Shown: in pieces, positions 8,490 to 16,838 of the stretch
Position numbering within the stretch: the first letter of the stretch is position 1
Layout: each line of letters opens with the position of its first letter
NCBI RefSeq assembly: GCF_002846335.1
Contig: NZ_PJMQ01000001.1
Span: 3,472,001-3,536,000 of the forward strand
DNA from: Janthinobacterium sp. 61
GTDB taxonomy: Bacteria > Pseudomonadota > Gammaproteobacteria > Burkholderiales > Burkholderiaceae_D
Reading direction: 5' to 3'
DNA length: 64,000 nt
Made by a program: the position numbers and the translations under genes
Notes under the pieces: model-generated
The model's input: the letters and a program-made list of their open reading frames with translations, nothing else
Databases searched by the model: none
What the model was told of the DNA's origin: nothing

Positions 8490-9781
8490 GCTGTCGCAAG
8501 GCGCCGGATGCGGCGCCGTTTCATGGTGGGGTCAAAGGAAGGCAATTCGCCGCTCGTCGTCCAGGCCAGGCCGTCGACGGCCACGCCCAGGCCGCGCAGC
8601 ACCGTTGCCAGGTGCGCGCGCAGGGCGGCCAGGCCGGCATCGTCCAGGGCCGCGTGCAGCTGCAAGGCCGCTACATCCGACTGCACCAGACGGTAATCGG
8701 CGTCCGGCGGCAAGGCTTGCGCGAAGGCCCGCGTCAATACATCGGCAAACACGGCGACGGGTTCGCCGCCGCACGCGGAAGGCAGCAGCAGCAAGTCGTC
8801 GCAGCGCCCTTCGATGCCGGCGATGGCGCGCGTGGCGCGGCCGCACGGGCATGGCGTGGCGCGCGCGAGCAGGATGTCATCCAGGCGGTAGCGCACGATG
8901 GGCTGCGTGATGCGCGTAAAGTCCGTAATCACGGGCACGAAGCGGCTTTGTTCCTCATCGAGCCATTGCGGCTCGACGTGCACATATTCCTCGTTCAGAT
9001 GCAGCACGCCGTGCTCGCAGCTACTGGCAAGAAAACCCTCGGTGGCCTGGTAGATTTCATGCACGGCGCCAAACGCCTGCACGATCAGGGCGCGGTCCTG
9101 TGCTTCGAGCACTTCGGCAACCGAAATGACTTTTTTCGGTCCCAGCGCCAGGCTGCCGTCGATGACGCGCAAGGCCAGCTGGCGCAGCACCTGGGCCGGT
9201 GCGACGATGACGGAAGGTTGATATTGCGCAAGCTGCGCGCACAGGCTGTCGAACGGTTCGAACAGGTCATAGAAGGCAAAGGTGAGCCACGGCGAACGCA
9301 CGGCCGTGTACAAATTGCTGTTCGCGCGCAGGAACAGGGCCACCCGTTCGCCGGAAAACAGCCCGTCTGGCAGCGCCTTGGCCAGCATCACGCCCGCCCA
9401 TTGGGCTTTTTCGCGGGGGCTGACGGTAAACACGGCGCGCCGCGAGGAGGTGCCCGACGACAGGCCTACGGTGATATCGCCCACGGCAGGCGTGAAGTCG
9501 CGGCTATGCTCGGCGGCCATGGCAGAAGCCATCGCCTGCGCTAAAGTGACGCCTTCCGTGTTCATGGCATCAAAGTGTTCGAGCATCAGCGCCTTGTTCA
9601 TGCTTGGCCACTGCGCCAGGGGCAGCTTGCGGTACGGCGCAAAGTAGCTGCTGCGCGCGCACAGCGTGTCCATGAAACGCGCCAGCTGCTCCTGCTGGTA
9701 ACTTTCCAGCTGCGCGCGGCTTGCGAAGCGCAAGCGGCGCGTGTGCCAGTACGACAGCAACAGCCAGAAAATACGCTTCAC
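8486..9781 (-). CDS. PaaK-like adenylate-forming enzyme (F390-synthetase-related)
   Basis: A 431-residue member of the phenylacetate-CoA-ligase branch of adenylating enzymes, shorter than classical acyl-CoA synthetases. Visible motifs are the phosphate-binding VGLSSGTSSRRAVFTVS, the A5-like YQATEG, and VRYRLDDILLARATPC with a CPCG cysteine pair, followed by GRCDDLLLL. It should activate a carboxylic acid with ATP; whether the product is passed to CoA, cyclised or amidated is unknown. Its start overlaps the stop of the MBL-fold hydrolase gene by 4 bp. It is not of the OleC beta-lactone-synthetase size, so the cluster is not a simple oleABCD set. Confidence 0.82.
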   Translation of the reverse strand: MKRIFWLLLSYWHTRRLRFASRAQLESYQQEQLARFMDTLCARSSYFAPYRKLPLAQWPSMNKALMLEHFDAMNTEGVTLAQAMASAMAAEHSRDFTPAVGDITVGLSSGTSSRRAVFTVSPREKAQWAGVMLAKALPDGLFSGERVALFLRANSNLYTAVRSPWLTFAFYDLFEPFDSLCAQLAQYQPSVIVAPAQVLRQLALRVIDGSLALGPKKVISVAEVLEAQDRALIVQAFGAVHEIYQATEGFLASSCEHGVLHLNEEYVHVEPQWLDEEQSRFVPVITDFTRITQPIVRYRLDDILLARATPCPCGRATRAIAGIEGRCDDLLLLPSACGGEPVAVFADVLTRAFAQALPPDADYRLVQSDVAALQLHAALDDAGLAALRAHLATVLRGLGVAVDGLAWTTSGELPSFDPTMKRRRIRRLATA

Positions 9782-10608
9782 GGGCGGCCCGCCACAGGCA
9801 AATAATCGAGCGTATCTTCATGCGTGATGCGTATCTGCGCATTGCCCGACTGGTGCAGCTGGTGCAAGCGGTTCAGGGTCGCGTAATACGGGGCGCGCTT
9901 GTGCTGGATGATGAACGACAGTTCGGACGGCCCGCGCAGCTGCTGAAAACTCTCCGGCACCCAGGCCGCGTCCGAGGCCAGCAAGGTCCAGCCGCCATCC
10001 TGCAGCACGAAGGCACCGATATGGCCGATGGCGTGGCCGGGCAGGTCGACGATGTAAATCTCGCCTGTGCCGCTGACGTCGCGCCCGTGCGTAAACGGCA
10101 GCAAGGCGGCCGGCAAGGGCGTCTCCGGCACGCTTTCGACAAAAGCCAGGCGGTCGGCAATGTCGGACGGCAGCAGCTCGGGCACGAAGGCCTGGCGCAC
10201 GGCGGCCACGCCGGACAGGCCGCGCACGGCATCCCAGCCCGGTTTTGACGCCATCAGACGCGCGCCGGGAAAGTCGCGCAGGCCGGCGATATGGTCGGCG
10301 TGGAAGTGCGACAGCAGCAAGGTATGGATGTCGCCGGGGGACACGCCATGCGCGCGCAACTGGCCCTGCAAGGACTCCTGCGCGTCAAACGAGATCGGCG
10401 TCACCCACGCATACATGCGGTACACGCCCTTCGCCGTGGCGGCGCGGAAGTGTTCGGCGTAACCGGTATCCCACAGGTACAGGCCCGCGCGCGTTTCGAT
10501 CAGGTAGGCGCGCGAGGGGAAGCAGCGGCTGGCCAGCCCGCTGCCTTTCAAGACCATGCACGATGGGTGGGTGCAGTGGCCGACGCGAAACGCGGTAATG
10601 CTAGCCAT
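9778..10608 (-). CDS. Metallo-beta-lactamase-fold hydrolase
   Basis: A 276-residue cytosolic MBL-fold protein. Metal-binding motifs are LLLSHFHADHIAGL (HxHxDH), then GHAIGHIG, LLASDAAWVP and a C-terminal ITHEDTLDYL, giving a full di-metal site. The family includes lactonases, thioesterases and glyoxalase II. Given a neighbouring ketosynthase and ligase, a thioesterase or (beta-)lactonase role in the pathway is plausible but unproven. The start at 10608 overlaps the SDR gene stop by 8 bp; the next gene overlaps its stop by 4 bp. Confidence 0.87.
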   Translation of the reverse strand: MASITAFRVGHCTHPSCMVLKGSGLASRCFPSRAYLIETRAGLYLWDTGYAEHFRAATAKGVYRMYAWVTPISFDAQESLQGQLRAHGVSPGDIHTLLLSHFHADHIAGLRDFPGARLMASKPGWDAVRGLSGVAAVRQAFVPELLPSDIADRLAFVESVPETPLPAALLPFTHGRDVSGTGEIYIVDLPGHAIGHIGAFVLQDGGWTLLASDAAWVPESFQQLRGPSELSFIIQHKRAPYYATLNRLHQLHQSGNAQIRITHEDTLDYLPVAGRP

Positions 10609-11638
10609 TGCGTTCCTTGCCCACCTTGTGCGCCGCCGCTTCCTGGCGCATCCACTGCGCCGTCAGGGCGATGCCTTCCTGCAGGCTGACGATGGGACGG
10701 TAGCCGAGCACCTTGCGCGCCTTGGCGTTATCGAGCGTCATGTCGAAACTGAGCGCGCCGATGCTGTAGGGCGTGAGGGAAGGCTCGCGCCGCGTGAAAC
10801 GCGAAGCGAACTGCATCAGGCGCGCAGCCAGCGCCAGCACGCGGTACGGCACGCTGACGATCTCGAACGGCTGCTGCAGATGCTCGCAGAACAGGCTGCG
10901 CAAAATGTCGCACAGGCGCGCCGGTTCGCCATTCGTGATGTTGAAGGCGGCGCCCGAAGCGATGGTCTTGTGCACGGTGGCCAGCCACATCGCATGCACG
11001 ACATTGTCGACATAGGTGACATCGATGGTGACCGCGCCGCCCCTGGGCAGCGGCAGCTTGCCGCCGCGCTCCTGCAGCACGCGTGCCAGGCGCGGGATCA
11101 GCACCTGGTCGTGCGGGCCGAAGATGGCGCGCGGGCGCAGGATCACGCAGGTCATGCCGCGATGGCGGTCCACCGATTCCTGCACCAGCTTTTCCGCCAT
11201 CGCCTTGGAGCGCGCATAGGCGTTGACGTAAGCATCTGGGCGGAAGGTTTCCGCTACCTCGTAGCGGTTGCGGTAATCGAAATACATGGCCGGGGTGGAG
11301 ATGTGTACGAAGCGCGCCACGTGCAGGCTGGCGGCCGCGCGCAGCAACTGGCCCGTGGCCGTGACGTTGGCGGCGATGAAGTCGCGCTCCGGGCCCCATG
11401 GCGAGGACAGCGCGGCGCAGTGCCAGACGGTGTCCATGCCGCGCACCAGTTCATCGACCTGGCGCGGCGATGCTTGCGCCAGATCAAGCGCGACGAATTG
11501 CGCGCCCATGCGTTCGAGTTCACGGCCGACAGCGGCGTTGCGGCCCGTGGCGCGCACTTCCACGCCCTGCGCCAGCAATGTACGCACGGCATTGCGTCCC
11601 AAGCCGCCCGTTGCTCCCGTGACCAGTATCCGCCTCAT
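10601..11638 (-). CDS. NAD(P)-dependent SDR, OleD / 3-beta-HSD-like
   Basis: A 345-residue extended short-chain dehydrogenase. The Rossmann motif is ILVTGATGGLGRNAVRT and the catalytic pair is in YARSKAMAEKL (YxxxK); HISTPAMYFDYR and ILRPRAIFGPHDQV are typical of the 3-beta-hydroxysteroid-dehydrogenase/OleD branch. OleD enzymes reduce the 2-alkyl-3-keto acid made by OleA, which suits the ketosynthase immediately upstream. I chose ATG 11638 because GAAGGCGG precedes it; a start seven codons earlier would run into the ketosynthase stop region. Ten bp separate the two genes. Confidence 0.86.
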   Translation of the reverse strand: MRRILVTGATGGLGRNAVRTLLAQGVEVRATGRNAAVGRELERMGAQFVALDLAQASPRQVDELVRGMDTVWHCAALSSPWGPERDFIAANVTATGQLLRAAASLHVARFVHISTPAMYFDYRNRYEVAETFRPDAYVNAYARSKAMAEKLVQESVDRHRGMTCVILRPRAIFGPHDQVLIPRLARVLQERGGKLPLPRGGAVTIDVTYVDNVVHAMWLATVHKTIASGAAFNITNGEPARLCDILRSLFCEHLQQPFEIVSVPYRVLALAARLMQFASRFTRREPSLTPYSIGALSFDMTLDNAKARKVLGYRPIVSLQEGIALTAQWMRQEAAAHKVGKERNG

Positions 11639-11648
11639 CGCACCGCCT

Positions 11649-12629
11649 TCACAGATCAAGAATCATGCCGCCGATGGTCAGGCCTGCGGCCGTGCCCATC
11701 ATCAGCAAACGCTGGCCTGCGACGGCCCGCCCCGTCATCACCGCCTCGTGCAGGGCGGTGGGCAAGGACGCGGCCACCTGGTTGCCATGCGTTTCGAAGA
11801 TCTTGATGATTTTAGCATCGGGAACGTCGAGGATGCGCGCCGCATGCGCGAGCCCCAGCGGGCTGGCCTGGTGCGGCACGACCACATCGACTTTCTCCAG
11901 GCCGGCGCCCGCTTCCTGCATGAGTTCCGCCAGGAAATCCGGCATCACCTTGACGGCCAGGCGGAACACGGCCTTGCCATCCATGCGGAACAGGTAATCG
12001 CCCGGTGCGCAGCCGTTGCGCGGGTTGCGCTCGGTGCCGCCGCCGCGGATTTCGCAGTAGCGCCGCCCTTCCGGATACGTGCCCATCTTGTAGGCGCGGA
12101 TGCCGGCACTGCCGTCACCCCGCTCGACGATGACGGCGGCGGCGCCGTCGCCAAAGATCATCGACGCTTCCGGCTCGCTCCAGTCGACCCCGCGCGAGGC
12201 GAGGTCGGACGAGACGATGGCGATGCGCCGGTAGGCGCCACCGGCCAGCATGGACGCGGCCACGCGGAAAGCGGCCATGAAACTGAGGCAGCTGGCGTTG
12301 ACATCGAAACTTTGCGTGCCTGGCGGCAAACCCGCGTGTTCTGCAACGAAACAGGCCGTGTTCGGCAAAGCCTGCTCAGGCACGCCGCAGGCGCAGATCA
12401 GCAGATCGATGTCGGACGGACGCAGGCTGGCGTTCTTCAGCGCGTCGAGCAGGGCGCCAGCGCCCAACTGGCTTTGCGATTCATCGGGCGCAGCGACAAA
12501 GCGCGACAGCACGCCGCTCTTGCGCAAGGTGTAGCCGGCCGGATGGCCCAATTTCAGGTCCAGGCTTGCGGAAGTAACGCTATGCGACGGCACGGCTTTG
12601 CCCGTCGCGATCAGGCGAACTGGAATCAT
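11649..12629 (-). CDS. Ketoacyl synthase III, FabH/OleA family
   Basis: A 326-residue thiolase-fold condensing enzyme. The Cys-His-Asn triad is visible in FDVNASCLSFMAAF, VVPHQASPLGLAHA and ETHGNQVAASLPTAL. The PHQAS form of the histidine motif resembles OleA/KAS III-like enzymes that condense acyl-CoAs or start unusual chains, rather than canonical FabH (PHQAN). It is first gene of the seven-gene lipid cluster. A good ribosome-binding site (AAGG) precedes ATG 12629. The only transcription space is 49 bp after the K+ channel gene, which holds a direct repeat. No acyl-carrier protein gene is in the cluster. Confidence 0.88.
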   Translation of the reverse strand: MIPVRLIATGKAVPSHSVTSASLDLKLGHPAGYTLRKSGVLSRFVAAPDESQSQLGAGALLDALKNASLRPSDIDLLICACGVPEQALPNTACFVAEHAGLPPGTQSFDVNASCLSFMAAFRVAASMLAGGAYRRIAIVSSDLASRGVDWSEPEASMIFGDGAAAVIVERGDGSAGIRAYKMGTYPEGRRYCEIRGGGTERNPRNGCAPGDYLFRMDGKAVFRLAVKVMPDFLAELMQEAGAGLEKVDVVVPHQASPLGLAHAARILDVPDAKIIKIFETHGNQVAASLPTALHEAVMTGRAVAGQRLLMMGTAAGLTIGGMILDL

Positions 12630-12657
12630 GTTGGCCTTAACAAAATAAAGTAAATAC

Positions 12658-12676
12658 GGTCTATGTTTGGTCTATG
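12658..12676. repeat. Direct repeat GGTCTATG x2, candidate control site of the lipid cluster
   Basis: Two identical 8-mers, GGTCTATG at 12658-12665 and 12669-12676, start 11 bp apart (one helical turn) in the 49-bp gap before the ketosynthase gene. Spacing and position suit a regulator site near the promoter; the function is inferred. Confidence 0.4.
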
Positions 12677-12678
12677 AG

Positions 12679-13587
12679 CTAATCGCGTGCCAGCGGCGGC
12701 AAATCAACACCGCAGTTCTTGCAGAAATTGGCATCATCATCGAGCCCTTCTTTCAGGCACGTGGGGCAGGTACGCGTGGTAACCAGCTTGGAACTGCGTT
12801 GTACCGTCATTTCGGCACTGATAATGCCGGTAGGCACTGCCAGGATGCCCCAGCCGAGCAGCATCATCAGAGAAGCGATGGTGCGCCCGATGTCGGTGCG
12901 CGGCGTGATATCGCCGAAACCCACCGTGGTCATGGTGCTGATGGCCCAGTATATCGAGGTGGGAATACTGCTGTAACCGTTATCCGGCCCTTCCACGACA
13001 TACATCACAGTACCCAACAGAAAGACCACCATCATGACAAAAGACAAGAAAATGAGGATCTTGCGGCGGCTGGCCAGCAAGGCCCGCCCCAGCACCGTGT
13101 ATTCATGCACATAGGACGTGAGCTTGAGGATACGGAACATCCGCAGCAGGCGCAAAATACGCACGTCGATCAGCACGTGCGCACCTGGCAGCAGCAAGCC
13201 GATGTAAGTCGGCACGATGGCCAGCAAGTCGATAATGCCAAAAAAACTCTTGGCGTAGCGCACCGGATGCCGCAGGCACGACAGGCGGGCAAGGTATTCG
13301 ATGGTAAATAAAATGGTGAAAAACCATTCCAGCGCCGTCAGCCAAGTGCCATAGCGCTCCGCCACGGAGGCGACACTGCTGAGCACGACCACCGTCACAC
13401 TGATCAGGATAGCGGCGATCAGCAGCAGGTCGAAGGCGCGGCCCGTGCGCGTTTCCGCCTCGAAAATGACGGTGTACACCTGCTCGCGCCAGCCCCGTTC
13501 GGGCTTGCCAAATTTTTGCTGCGTTTCCTGCGCCGCAATCTGCTGCGGCGTCAAGGGTGCCGCCCCGCTCTTCGTCGCGGCTTTCAT
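12679..13587 (-). CDS. Voltage-gated K+ channel (Kv-like) with C-terminal zinc ribbon
   Basis: A 302-residue six-segment channel subunit of the inner membrane. The voltage-sensor S4 helix is RILRLLRMFRILK (about 153-165), and the pore selectivity filter is TTVGFGD (about 220-226) between S5 and S6. After S6 a cytosolic tail carries a four-cysteine ribbon, CPTCLKEG...FCKNCG, just before the C-terminus; zinc binding there is inferred. Start chosen at ATG 13587; an in-frame TTG at 13632 would add 15 residues and overlap promoter-like AT-rich sequence. It precedes the lipid cluster by 49 bp on the same strand and might feed read-through transcription into it. Confidence 0.9.
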   Translation of the reverse strand: MKAATKSGAAPLTPQQIAAQETQQKFGKPERGWREQVYTVIFEAETRTGRAFDLLLIAAILISVTVVVLSSVASVAERYGTWLTALEWFFTILFTIEYLARLSCLRHPVRYAKSFFGIIDLLAIVPTYIGLLLPGAHVLIDVRILRLLRMFRILKLTSYVHEYTVLGRALLASRRKILIFLSFVMMVVFLLGTVMYVVEGPDNGYSSIPTSIYWAISTMTTVGFGDITPRTDIGRTIASLMMLLGWGILAVPTGIISAEMTVQRSSKLVTTRTCPTCLKEGLDDDANFCKNCGVDLPPLARD

Positions 13588-13679
13588 GTGGGTAGTGTGC
13601 TCATATACTATTATTGTATAGATAATTGACAAAGCACGGCGACACGCACGTTTGCGCTACAGGTTTCACTACGACAGCA

Positions 13680-15431
13680 CTACGACAGCTTCTTCGCCAG
13701 CAGCACGGCATTACGCCGGTCGCGCTCCGCTTGCACGATGTCCGTCGTGCGCGCTTCCGAGAGGCCTACCGTGTGCAGCACGGTGGCCGTCAGCTGCAGC
13801 GCCGATTCCAGTGCTTCGGGCACGACCAGGGTGGCGCCCGCCTGCATCAGGGCCACCGCATGCGCCTCGTCGCGCGCACGCGCATACACGGGCAGCTGTG
13901 GATATTCGCGGCGGATCGATTTCACGGCATGCAGGACGGACGCTGCATGGTCCATGGTCAGTACCACGGCGGCAGCCCGGTCGGCATTGACTTTTTGCAA
14001 CAATTCCGCGCGCGACGCGTCGCCGAAATACACGGGGAAACCGCGCGGATGCAGGGTCGTCACCAGGCGCGCATCATTTTCTATCGCCACATAGGCGATA
14101 TCCTGCTCCGTCAGCACCTTGGCCAGCAACTGCCCCACCCGGCCGAAACCGGCGATGATGACGGTGCTGCCCTGCGGCGGCAGCGCGCCGTGCGCAAGGT
14201 CGGCCAGTTGATGGTGATGGCGCTTTTCCCACCAGTTGCCGAAAGCGCGCGCCGCCTTGGCCAGCGCCGGCGTAGCAAACAGGCTCAGGCCCACCACCAG
14301 CATGACGAACTGCGCCACCTGCGGGCCGATCAACTTCGTGCCCAGCGCATACGCGACGACGATGAAGGCAAATTCGCCGCCCTGCCCCAGCAGCACGCCC
14401 GTTTCCACGGCGCGCCCCCAGTGAAAACCGCCGATGCGGAAAATCACGCTGATGACCAGGGTTTTCACCGCAAACAGGCTCAGCACGGCCAGCGGAATCA
14501 AGATCGGCGACTTGAGGATCTCGCGCACGTCGATCTGCATGCCCACCGACATGAAGAATAGGCCCATCAGCAAACCTTTAAAAGGCTCGATCGTCACTTC
14601 CACTTCGTGGCGAAATTCCGTTTCCGCCAGCAGCAAGCCCGCCAGCAAGGCGCCCAGCGCCATCGACAGGCCTGCCAGATACGTCAATCCCGCGATACCC
14701 AGGGTGCTGAGCAAGGTCAGGGCCATGAACACGTCAGGCTGTCGTTTTTTGACGAAAAACTGGAACAGCGGACGGATCACGCGGCGCCCCAGCAGATAGA
14801 TCAGCAGGATGGCGCCCGCCGATTTCACGGCTGCAAAGCTGAGCAGATACGCCAGGTCGTCGCTGCGCCCGCTGGCAAACACGTCGATCAGGATGAACAG
14901 CGGCACCACCATCAAATCCTGGAACATCAGGATGGAAAAGCCCGCCTGGCCGCTTGGGGTCTGCAGGGAGCGCTGGTCGGTCAGCAACTGCATCACGACG
15001 GCCGTGGATGACAGCGACAGCACCAGGCCCAGCACGATGGACGCTTCCAGCGACAGGCCGAAGTAATACGCGACGACGCCGATCAGGCAAGCGCTGACAG
15101 CCACCTGCCCCACGCCCGCGCCAAACACCCAGCGCCGCAGCGCCCACAGGCGTTCGGTCGACAGTTCCAGGCCGATCATGAACATCAAAAACATCACGCC
15201 CAGCTCAGCCAGGCCGCTGACCTGCTCGGCACGCACGAACGAAAAATACGTCAGCCACGTGAATTCACCAGCCCACAGGCCGAAGCCGAACGGGCCGAAC
15301 AGGGCGCCGACGGCCAGGAAGCCGAGCACCTGGTTGACCTTCAGGCGTTGCAATAGCGGAATAAAAATCCCGGCCAAGGCGAGAAACAGCAGGGTTTCTC
15401 GCAAATACGGTAAGGCGTGTTGCTCTTCCAA
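13680..15431 (-). CDS. Kef-type K+/H+ antiporter (CPA2 family) with TrkA-N domain
   Basis: A 583-residue monovalent cation:proton antiporter-2 protein. Residues 1 to about 390 hold some twelve membrane spans with family motifs such as LAELGVMFLMFMIGLELS and GVLLGQGGEFAFIVVAYAL. A cytosolic regulatory Rossmann (TrkA-N) domain follows, with STVIIAGFGRVGQLLAKVL. It matches the full-length KefB/KefC architecture, though glutathione gating cannot be shown and no KefF/KefG partner is next to it. It lies on the same strand and 92 bp before the channel gene, so the two K+ transport proteins may share regulation. Confidence 0.9.
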   Translation of the reverse strand: MEEQHALPYLRETLLFLALAGIFIPLLQRLKVNQVLGFLAVGALFGPFGFGLWAGEFTWLTYFSFVRAEQVSGLAELGVMFLMFMIGLELSTERLWALRRWVFGAGVGQVAVSACLIGVVAYYFGLSLEASIVLGLVLSLSSTAVVMQLLTDQRSLQTPSGQAGFSILMFQDLMVVPLFILIDVFASGRSDDLAYLLSFAAVKSAGAILLIYLLGRRVIRPLFQFFVKKRQPDVFMALTLLSTLGIAGLTYLAGLSMALGALLAGLLLAETEFRHEVEVTIEPFKGLLMGLFFMSVGMQIDVREILKSPILIPLAVLSLFAVKTLVISVIFRIGGFHWGRAVETGVLLGQGGEFAFIVVAYALGTKLIGPQVAQFVMLVVGLSLFATPALAKAARAFGNWWEKRHHHQLADLAHGALPPQGSTVIIAGFGRVGQLLAKVLTEQDIAYVAIENDARLVTTLHPRGFPVYFGDASRAELLQKVNADRAAAVVLTMDHAASVLHAVKSIRREYPQLPVYARARDEAHAVALMQAGATLVVPEALESALQLTATVLHTVGLSEARTTDIVQAERDRRNAVLLAKKLS

Positions 15432-15539
15432 AATAGTCCTAACTTAATGACATCCATGCTGAATTAACAATTGTCGCATGCACGGCCACGGCGAAGTAAG
15501 TGCACACACGATATTTTTTGCCACAGGGCAACATCTACG

Positions 15540-16784
15540 CTATTCATGCTCCTGCGCGGGTGGCGCCAGCATGTCGGCACGGGGGCGGTCCCAGCCCGGC
15601 ACGTAGGCGGGACAAGGCCGGCCACGGAACTGCTGCAGCTCCACGGTCGTAAAATTGGGCAGCATGCCGGGGTTGAAGCGCACGTCCGTCAGCTTGTCCG
15701 CATTCAAGCTGGGCATGCGGGCAAAGCGGAACCAGGCGTCGACATAGCAATTATCTTCCTGCAAGGCGCGCAAGGTCGCCAGGCTGCCCGCCGCCTGGGC
15801 CGACACGGCGATGCCGGGCGCCAGTTGCTGGCCCCGCTTGCCGGTTTCGGCCAGCCCGGCCGGGCACGCGGCGGGCGCCAGCGATTCGGGCAACAGGCTC
15901 AACGTGCCGCGCCGCAAGGTGTACACATCTGTCTTGCTGTCGAGCGAGACATAGATCCAGCACAGGGGATTGCTGGGGAATGCCGTCATGGCCACATCCC
16001 ACACGCGCGTGCCGGGGTCCAGGCGCTGCACGGCCGCCTCGATGCGCGTACGGCCGAGGGCCGAGGCCACGCCCTGCGTGCCAATGAAGGTGGCGGCCAG
16101 TGCGAAGGCCAGCAGCAGCGCTCCCCGCCCCCGCTCGCCGGCCCGCCCTTGCAGCACGGCCAGCATCACGCCCAGCCCCAGCAGCACGGCCAGCGAGGCG
16201 GGTGCCAGATAGGTTTTATAGGTAAAGAAACACAGGGCTGCCGCCAAGGCGGCCAGCAACACGCTTTTGACGATGCCGTAGCGCAAGGACATGATCACGG
16301 GCACGCCCAGCAGCACCCAGAACATGGGCTCGACAATGAAGACCATGTCGCCATACAGCCAGCGGCTGTCGAACGGGTAAAACGGGTGCAAGCCATAGGA
16401 ATTGAGGAAATCCATGCCCATGTGCAGGCAGAATCCCAGCAGCAGACAGGCTGCCAGGCCCACGCGGGCGGGCACGCTGCTTTTCAGCAGGCGGCGCGCG
16501 CCGGGCCACAGCAGCCACAGCAGCGCCAGCAACAGCAGCGCCTGCGGCAAGGCCAGCAGCAAGGTATGCGTGTGGCCACGGTGGTGCAGCATGTAGCCGA
16601 AAGGACGCGGCAACAGCCTGGTCAGGACCAGGTCCAGGTCGGGCGCGTTGCTGGCAAACCAGGCCGTAAACAGAAACAGCGCGCGCCGGGTGCGCTGGGC
16701 GGGGGCTTGCGGCTCGGGCGGCAGGCTGCGGTGTACCAGTTCGCCGACCCCGAGGCCGATGAACGAATGCGTAATATTATCCAT
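15540..16784 (-). CDS. YdjM-like membrane-bound metal-dependent hydrolase
   Basis: A 414-residue membrane protein starting MDNITHSFIGLGVGELVHR, with the N-terminal histidine and aspartate motifs of the YdjM/DUF457 family: NITHSFIG, SNAPDLDLVL, HHRGHTHTLLLAL and HMGMDFLNSYGLHPF. About five hydrophobic segments follow, then a soluble C-terminal half of about 180 residues ending in QEHE. Substrate unknown. Some family members are LexA-regulated (E. coli ydjM); I see no SOS box in the short upstream gap. A 108-bp stretch with no gene separates its stop from the antiporter start. Confidence 0.83.
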   Translation of the reverse strand: MDNITHSFIGLGVGELVHRSLPPEPQAPAQRTRRALFLFTAWFASNAPDLDLVLTRLLPRPFGYMLHHRGHTHTLLLALPQALLLLALLWLLWPGARRLLKSSVPARVGLAACLLLGFCLHMGMDFLNSYGLHPFYPFDSRWLYGDMVFIVEPMFWVLLGVPVIMSLRYGIVKSVLLAALAAALCFFTYKTYLAPASLAVLLGLGVMLAVLQGRAGERGRGALLLAFALAATFIGTQGVASALGRTRIEAAVQRLDPGTRVWDVAMTAFPSNPLCWIYVSLDSKTDVYTLRRGTLSLLPESLAPAACPAGLAETGKRGQQLAPGIAVSAQAAGSLATLRALQEDNCYVDAWFRFARMPSLNADKLTDVRFNPGMLPNFTTVELQQFRGRPCPAYVPGWDRPRADMLAPPAQEHE

Positions 16785-16838
16785 CGGGCAATTTTACAGG
16801 ATGGGCCGACCCGACGCGCTCTTGGACTACTACTTGCG

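Noticed and set aside
5627..12629. A standard oleABCD olefin cluster or a polyyne cluster
   Set aside because: OleB and an OleC-type ligase are missing, and there is no ACP or thioesterase/desaturase set as in polyyne clusters.
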